Shown here: piece after piece, positions 58,227 to 64,000 of the stretch
How positions within the stretch are numbered: position 1 is the first letter of the stretch
How the letters are laid out: each line of letters starts with the position of its first letter
Assembly: GCA_020284085.1 (NCBI GenBank)
Contig: JACEVL010000955.1
Span: 245,072 to 309,071, forward strand
From: Aporrectodea caliginosa
Lineage: Eukaryota; Annelida; Clitellata; Crassiclitellata; Lumbricidae
Direction: 5' to 3'
DNA: 64,000 bases
Program-made: the position numbers and the translations under genes
The notes under the pieces: model-generated
What the model saw: the letters and a program-made list of their open reading frames with translations, nothing else
Databases searched by the model: none
What the model was told of the DNA's origin: nothing

Positions 58227-60256
58227 AGAGTGGTCCAAAATAATTTTTTGTCGAAGGGTCAAGATTAGAACCCACCATTGCAGTCCATCTATTAAAAAAC
58301 TAACATACTGAAAATTTGAGGAAAATTGAACCATATTTAGGGGTTGCGCAAGTCACCCAAAGTTATGTTATGCATACTTGAATTCAGCACTGTGCCTTGA
58401 TGGCAAACAAACATTAGTAGGCCTACAAAGGCATGACAATGTATTCACCGTTTCATCGTCTGTGATTAAATTTAGCATTTTGGGTAGGCAAAATGCTTGC
58501 TTTAAAGGGAAACGTCAGAAATATTTTGATTTGTCTTCATTGAGTGATCGTTTCAGCACTGGCAGCGATGTGTTCTTGTTCGAGTCAGGAAATTGATTGC
58601 GATGCGCATCAACAACTTGAAGCCAATACTGTTTCTGATTTTCGTCATTTGTCACACTTCTCTCTGCGGTGTCGTTGACTCCTTTGAGTGCCATGACGAT
58701 TGTCTGTGATTCAAGATAATTTTCATTTTCATTCCAGCTTTCTGGTGGAATGTTGTAGTGGTGACCTTCCGAATTTCTTGGTTTCTGTATTCAGTCAATT
58801 GCAGGAGCCGAGACAGGACACGAAGTTTGAAACCATGGTTGGACGTACACATCACAGACAAATAGAAGGGAATTGAAAAACCTCTATCATCAACTTGCTT
58901 CAGTTTGAAAGAGATCGAAACATTTTACTGATCGAAACATCCACATCTTGAATGAATAAAACTCCAGGCGCTGTAAAGTGAATTCCTTGAGTTGGTGCTC
59001 CACCAAAAAAGATGATTACTAATTCAAGACGCTCGTTATAATCATCTCTTTGATGATTGGCCGCCAGCTTTGTTTCAGCAAAACTCAGTAGGCTAATCCA
59101 CTGTTGTCTCAAATCTACTCGAGTCATTTCGACGCCAATGGTCAGGAAAACGATGACGTATTAGAATGTCTGTACCAGCCGAGGAAACAATTTTCATGAC
59201 ATTGAATGCCTTTTCAGCAGCAATTAACATCATGTAGTGACGACCTGCTAGATGAAGTAAGTTCCGACCAAGTCCCTTTTCTATTCACGTCCCAGCTTTC
59301 TGTCCGGTATTGCTCGTTGTGGGTCAAAGCACATCCCCTTAATCTTCCTTCTCAGGTACCAGTCATCTGTGTAGATGATCACGGCGCCTGAGCTTCTCTA
59401 GTGCCTGAGTTAATCTTCGGGACACTAAGAAGTTGCTCTGATCCAATGCCAGACACAATCATAAGCAGCCGTTCTATAGCCTACCTTCTGGCAGCCAGTG
59501 ATGTCGGGCAACAGCCTGCCGTCTCAATGAACAACCATTGCAAAATCTGGAGAGAATTCATTTTTGATCATATATAGACGCACGCTCTTCTTGATAAAAT
59601 CTTCAAGCATGGCGAATAGAACTGCGACTCATATGCAAGTCCCGAACTTCATGTCTTTAAGATTGAACAGTTGCAGCCAATAGATGTGGATGTGTTGCTG
59701 CCATGTTAGTGACTTTTGTTTGATCCAAAGCTGCAGGTATCTGCTTAGTCACAGAGGTTCTCTTGCTGAGCTGTGTAGATGATGATTGTTGTTTTTTCAT
59801 CCTCTTTTATAGACTATACCACAACATGTGTAACTGCCTTCCTCAGGTGTGTCCTTATCACTGCTGCTCGAGTCCAGATCCTACTGTGCTTGTTAACACT
59901 TCCATATCATTCTTTGATCTCTCACGCTGCTCTTATGTAGGTCTTTGCTTTAATACATTTCTTTTCCATTTTATGAATCAAGACTCTATCCTATCCTGCT
60001 ATAAACCCCTCTGACATTCTCTCTATGCTACTTGGAAAGCCCAGTCTTCTGGAATCTTCATGAGACTTTGAGCGCCCATCGAAGAGCAAAATGACACGAG
60101 GTGTATGAAACTTCTAATCACTTGCGCAACCCCTAAATATTCTCATATTTAGATGAAATTGCGCCTGAATTATTTTTTATATAGTGGACTCCATTGCCAC
60201 CTTCTAATAATAAAAACTGAAACTTTATTTTTTGCCATGTAGTCGTGGACCACTCT
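58227..60256 (-). mobile_element. Unassigned DNA transposon, 2.03 kb, AGAGTGGTCCA ends
   Basis: Ends AGAGTGGTCCAAAATAA and TCGTGGACCACTCT; the similarity extends imperfectly inward for about 130-140 bp, including TAGGGGTTGCGCAAGT / ACTTGCGCAACCCCTA. Flanked by TA runs that hide the duplication. The minus strand carries a decayed frame (59127 down to 58900) with LELVIIFFGG, GIHFTAPGV and, one frame over, YSFKMWMFR, a pattern I associate with an unnamed multicopy invertebrate family. Frames are broken. Confidence 0.6.
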
Positions 60257-60308
60257 AATATATATATATAAAATTATATATATATATATATATATACACA
60301 CACATATA

Positions 60309-60560
60309 TACATCAATCAATCATTTATTTCTGTAACCATCAGAAGAGAAAACGAACAATTTATTAAACAATAAGGCAACAGTTTGACATGTAGTTGGCT
60401 ACACGGAGGCCCAGAAGGGATCATGGATCCCGCTAAATAGGGACACATAAACATGTAAAAAAAGTACAGATAGGGAAAGAAAGACAGCCAATAGAAACTT
60501 AAAGTGGAGTAAGCCTTGGGCTCAAAATCAAACAACCATCAAAACCACACTAACAAAAGA
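60309..60560 (-). mobile_element. Non-LTR retroposon 3' end with (TGAT)n tail, copy 2
   Basis: The plus strand starts ATCAATCAATCATTTATTTC and has GAAGGGATCATGGATCCCGC then TAAATAGGGACAC. Same family as 41945. Confidence 0.65.
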
Positions 60561-60604
60561 ATATAAAATCTTAACTAAAACAGCATTACAGACAAAATCA
60601 TCTA

Positions 60605-60760
60605 ATTTAATCAATCAATTCAATCAATCATTTATTTATGAAACCATTATAAACAGAGAACAACAAAGTGAAATAATATATGATTAGACATGTAGGCCTT
60701 CTGGTTACACGGGGGCTAGAAGGAATCATGGATCCCGTTAAATACAGCCAGTCGATACTT
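60605..60760 (-). mobile_element. Non-LTR retroposon 3' end with (TGAT)n tail, copy 3
   Basis: ATCAATCAATCATTTATTTA, then GAAGGAATCATGGATCCCGT and TAAATACAG. Tandem neighbour of copy 2. Confidence 0.65.
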
Positions 60761-60790
60761 TACATAAGACGAGTCCCTAATGCCCTAGCC

Positions 60791-61171
60791 CAGGGGTCTC
60801 CAAAGTTTTCCAGCGGGGGGGCCACATTGCTGACTTTCTAAAGCTCCACGGGCCAAAACTCCGAAGAAAAAATTTCTCTGTGCGCAGCTGTCCAGTGAAT
60901 TGTGAGTAATGCGATGAATGCTTGGATTCATAATGTCTCCGAATATTGTACTCTTTAAGCACTGCAATGGTGTCATTACATATCAGGCACAGTGCCTTAC
61001 AAACAGCGACATGGATTTTGGCAATATGCATGTCAGAGTACTGTAGTACAGCGGCATTACAATTTTCAATTTTCCCAATTTAGTTTGTTTCTTCAAGGAG
61101 AGTTCCGCGGGCCAGATAAAAGGCATTAGCGGGCCGGATGTGGCCCGCGGGCCGTACTTTGGAGACCCCTG
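60791..61171 (-). mobile_element. hAT (Buster-type target) deletion derivative
   Basis: 381 bp, ends CAGGGGTCTCCAAAGT and ACTTTGGAGACCCCTG, flanked by the perfect 8-bp duplication CCCTAGCC (60783-60790, 61172-61179), TA-centred. The minus strand keeps CLICNDTIAVLKEYNIRRHY then ESKHSSHY, a BED-type C-x2-C ... H-x4-H finger, and then runs directly into the terminal GGGCCA-rich sequence. Confidence 0.9.
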
Positions 61172-61179
61172 CCCTAGCC

Positions 61180-62319
61180 TATACATACATACATATGCAT
61201 ATCTAATATATGTCCGATCTCTATAATGGTGATAATGGTGTACCAGTTAGACCTAAGCCTCAGGGACCTTACAATATTATAGTTAAGCAGAGGCCGATCG
61301 TAGACCTATACATCAGTGCAAAACTTAACTCATTAGTCTGGTTCGATTTGTCAGTCATGAAATTGATAGCTCGAACCATTGAGCAATTAGGCCTAAAGAG
61401 TCAACCGTAGCTAGCTAGTAGCTCAGACATAGAAAATCATTCCAAAGTTCGTTGTTAACCTCGGATACTTCTTCGCATCCAAGTTCGTTCCCATAAATTA
61501 TCCTTGTGAATATAACGACCTGGAATCATCCACAGTGAAGAAGGTCGGATCCAGAGGCAATAGGGTATACCCCCGGGGGTGGGGTGGGTGGGGGTGGGTG
61601 GGTATGCCTATGTTATATTATTCCACCACATTTTAGCATGAGAGCACGACATTGAGTTAACATAACATAGCATTACATTTACATACCTTTATATAACATA
61701 ACATTAGGCCTATATGGCAGAGTTTTAGTGGGAAGACACGCGATCTGTTTTAGAACCACTGCAAGTTAACCCGCAACGCTTAATAGCCCATCCTTCCAAT
61801 AGCTCGAGCCTCCTCAACAGTCACTGAGACCATCATCCAAAGTCCAAACCATTCCATAAATTATGTTCAAAACTGTTGCACTGAAGAATTTATGTCCTAA
61901 TATTTCCTGTCGGTTTCCTAACTGATTTAGGCATATAGGCCCATCTATCTGTGACCTTGAGTCGACTTGTTTAGCGCTAATTCAAAGAATCTCTCCTCTG
62001 CCTCTTTTCCACTGATGAGCTTTAAAGCTTTAGTTAGGCTTGCTCTGCTCTTTCTTCTCCCCATTTTCTTAGCCCACATTTTAAAACTTTTTCATAGCTC
62101 AGATCCTTGCAACCCCATATCAGCTGCGGCGACAAGTTAGACGGTCACTTAGACCCTGCTACAATTTTAATGTTTAAAAATTTAGTGCGTATGTTCAGTT
62201 TGTTTGTTGTGCTACCAATGTTTTTTGGTGAATTAAAGATTGATATATACACTGTACAGGCTATAATACAGCAAAATGTAAGGTTGGCATAAATTCCTTT
62301 ACGCATTTTTGTTTCAATA
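61180..62319. other. No gene recognised
   Basis: A GGGTGGG-rich patch at 61570-61600; otherwise nothing identified. Confidence 0.3.
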
Positions 62320-63052
62320 TCGTAATCATAATCGTAAACACAAAATTTCTAAGGCGCCGCTCGAAAGCCAAGCGCAGGGCACCAAGCTACATGTATCATA
62401 GCTATGCACGAGCGCTGCGTCGAGTCAGCGGGGTTGTCCAAATGGTAGTCACGCACGTGGGGCGCGGTGGTGTAGGGTATGTTCGGTGCCTTGCCGCCGG
62501 AGGGTTGCAGGTTCTAATCCACCTCAAGCCGCCGCATAGGGACCTTGAGCAAGTCCTTCGCGCACAATTGCTCTGCAATATAATGCTTCTGCGTCGCCGA
62601 GGCGTGTGCACTTCTGAGCTTGGGGCAACCTTAATTAGTAAGAAGGGCGATATCAAAGATCAGTTGTATTGTATATATAATTGTATTGTAAAAGGAGGCC
62701 CGAGTCCGGTTGCCAGAGGGTTAGAGGAGGCAGAGTAGCTGCTAAGGCGGGTGTCGTTTAGGTCGAGAATTGGAGTGTGGAGGATCACATGAGTCGAGGT
62801 ATGAAACTATAAATTATTCTTGAGAAGGTGAGAATTCAGTTTTGAGTGGAAATCCCGAGGGGTGATAGATTGAGGAGTCTGAAGCAGATGATGGTGGGTG
62901 ATTGCATGGTGACGGAAAAACCGAAAATGCGCGGAATTCAGAGGGAAGATCGTTCCAGAAACGTGTTGCAGCGTGGGATGTGGCTCGGCTGGGGAACTTG
63001 AGGACGAATCCAGATCGAGGCGGTCTTGAAGGGTTTCTTCAAATAGCAACAA
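62320..63052 (-). mobile_element. CR1/L2-like LINE 3' end, interrupted by a SINE
   Basis: The minus strand at about 62990-62830 encodes a FWNDLPSEFRAFSVF segment and, after a frame break, FHSKLNSHLLKNNL, the reverse transcriptase end. Then come the CTCTGGCAACCGGACTCGGG block, a tRNA-SINE (62462-62695), and GGTGCCCTGCGCTTGGCTTT, GAGCGGCGCC and a TTACGATTATGATTACG-like tail at 62320-62345. This links the orphan tails elsewhere in the window to a LINE. Confidence 0.75.
62462..62695 (+). mobile_element. tRNA-derived SINE nested in a LINE 3' UTR
   Basis: GCGCGGTGGTGTAGGGTATG (A-box region), GGGTTGCAGGTTCTAATCCA (B-box), a GGGACCTTGAGCAAGTCCTT body block, and a TTGTATTGTATATATAATTG tail. The LINE resumes afterwards. 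Confidence 0.78.
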
Positions 63053-63459
63053 TTAAAGCATGCCATAGCTGGCATGCACAACAATGAAATTATAGGTAGG
63101 GCCTACCGATCTCAGAAGATCAAAGGCTTAGCCTAACCGTTGAACGATCGTATGGAATGAAAACCATGAGGCCTTGGACACAATTAACCAAGACTAGTGT
63201 CACTTTCACGAGGACAACAGAAAGTAGAAGCGATTTGAAACGGACGATTCATAGTGCAGCAAATGTTCGGAGTGAAGACACGAGTCACAAGACAAGACAA
63301 AAACAAGACAAGACAATGCAAAACAGGACAAGACCAGATGATTGATACAGGTTAGCTGATAGGCTAGGCTATTTATAGTCTATTCGACGATATTCTCAGG
63401 GCCATCAGACGATCGGTCTCTCCTTAATTCTATCTTTACCACCATGATAGTCCATGCAT
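63053..63459. other. No gene recognised
   Basis: An ACAAGACAAGACAA-type repeat lies near 63288-63340. Confidence 0.35.
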
Positions 63460-64000
63460 TTGTATGCTTCCGCTTGGACTACAGACTGCAACTCTGTTCT
63501 CATGGCCATGGGCCTCCAAAAGCAGCGTCTCACCCCTTCAATCGGTTTTAAATGCGTCAGCTAGGCTCAGAAGAGCTCGACTCCTCTCGCTTTAATCATA
63601 TCTCCACATGTTTGCTTGAAATCTTGTATTGGCTCCCTATTGCTGCGCGCATCCAGTATAAGATCCTCTTTCTGATCTCCAAATCCCAGCTTAGCAGTGC
63701 CCCGAAATACCTCAGACTATAATATGTAAAAGCCGTTATCTGCATCCTGATCTCGCTTTTTGCGCTCTTCAGATCGGTTTGATCTCTGTTCCTAGGACTA
63801 GGACTGCTCTGGCCCAACACCGGGGATTTGGAATGACCTTCCCCGTCAATAAGGGCTAAACTAATGAGTCAATGACTGGTTTTTCCTTATCGGTCTCTCG
63901 CTCTTTAAAGGCGTTTCTTTTCCCCCAGGCTTCCGCGGTAAGATCTCGAGCGCCTCTGAATAGGCCTACTTGTTCTGCGAGAGGCACTTTAGAAAATATT
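63460..64000 (+). mobile_element. CR1/L2-like LINE 3' fragment, runs to the window edge
   Basis: Frame-broken coding similar to DYCNSVLMAM, then an SVLNASARL-like segment, CLKSCIGSLLLRASSI/HWLPIAARIQYKIL-like and a KSQLSSAPKYLRL segment. The tail TCTGCGAGAGGCACTTTAGA lies at 63976-63995. Second example of the 55745-56785 family. Confidence 0.72.

Overview
This is a metazoan nuclear DNA window: genes are interrupted by GT-AG introns, coding density is very low, microsatellites are long, and DNA transposons, tRNA-derived SINEs and LINE 3' ends are abundant. No operons, Shine-Dalgarno sites or CRISPR are present. The proteins resemble bilaterian ones, and the sequence is AT-rich with frequent AGGCCTA-type words. 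I think a marine invertebrate is likely, possibly an echinoderm or another non-vertebrate deuterostome, but the phylum is not proven.

Left part (1-31.8 kb) carries four genes. (1) 465-4765, plus strand: the last four coding exons of a nuclear-receptor ligand-binding domain of the NR1 type; the DNA-binding domain lies off-window. (2) 15794-20618, minus strand: a complete five-exon CFAP20 (BUG22) gene, 191 aa, a ciliary/centriolar protein. (3) 22708-25646, minus strand: a complete three-exon C19orf12-like gene, 122 aa, a small glycine-rich membrane protein. (4) 31652-31750, minus strand: the terminal coding exon of a DCC/neogenin/UNC-40 netrin receptor, carrying its conserved C-terminal P3-like motif. 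The rest of that gene should lie at higher coordinates but I could not find it. The four genes share no obvious pathway; CFAP20 and C19orf12 are simply in tandem.

Right part (about 32-64 kb) shows no convincing host exon. It is packed with nested mobile DNA: hAT elements with 8-bp target duplications, a palindromic mariner split by a hAT, CR1/L2-like LINE 3' ends (several sharing a GGCGCTTTA plus ATTACG-type tail), at least five kinds of tRNA-derived SINE, and large microsatellites (TATG, CCAT, GGAA, GAT, TCTAA, TA). A single N at 32328 lies near the change from gene-bearing to repeat-dense sequence.

The most interesting items are: a 1.1-kb minisatellite of RFX-half-site-like GTTGCTAAGG units inside an intron of the ciliary gene CFAP20; two near-identical inverted hAT copies flanking CFAP20 and carrying tandem G-quadruplex motifs; a mariner whose terminal repeats grew to about 415 bp by inverted duplication of the transposase 3' end; an unassigned 2-kb DNA transposon at 58.2-60.3 kb; and several short dispersed palindromic families. 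I see no new multi-gene system. All calls come from reading the sequence by eye, and no search was run.
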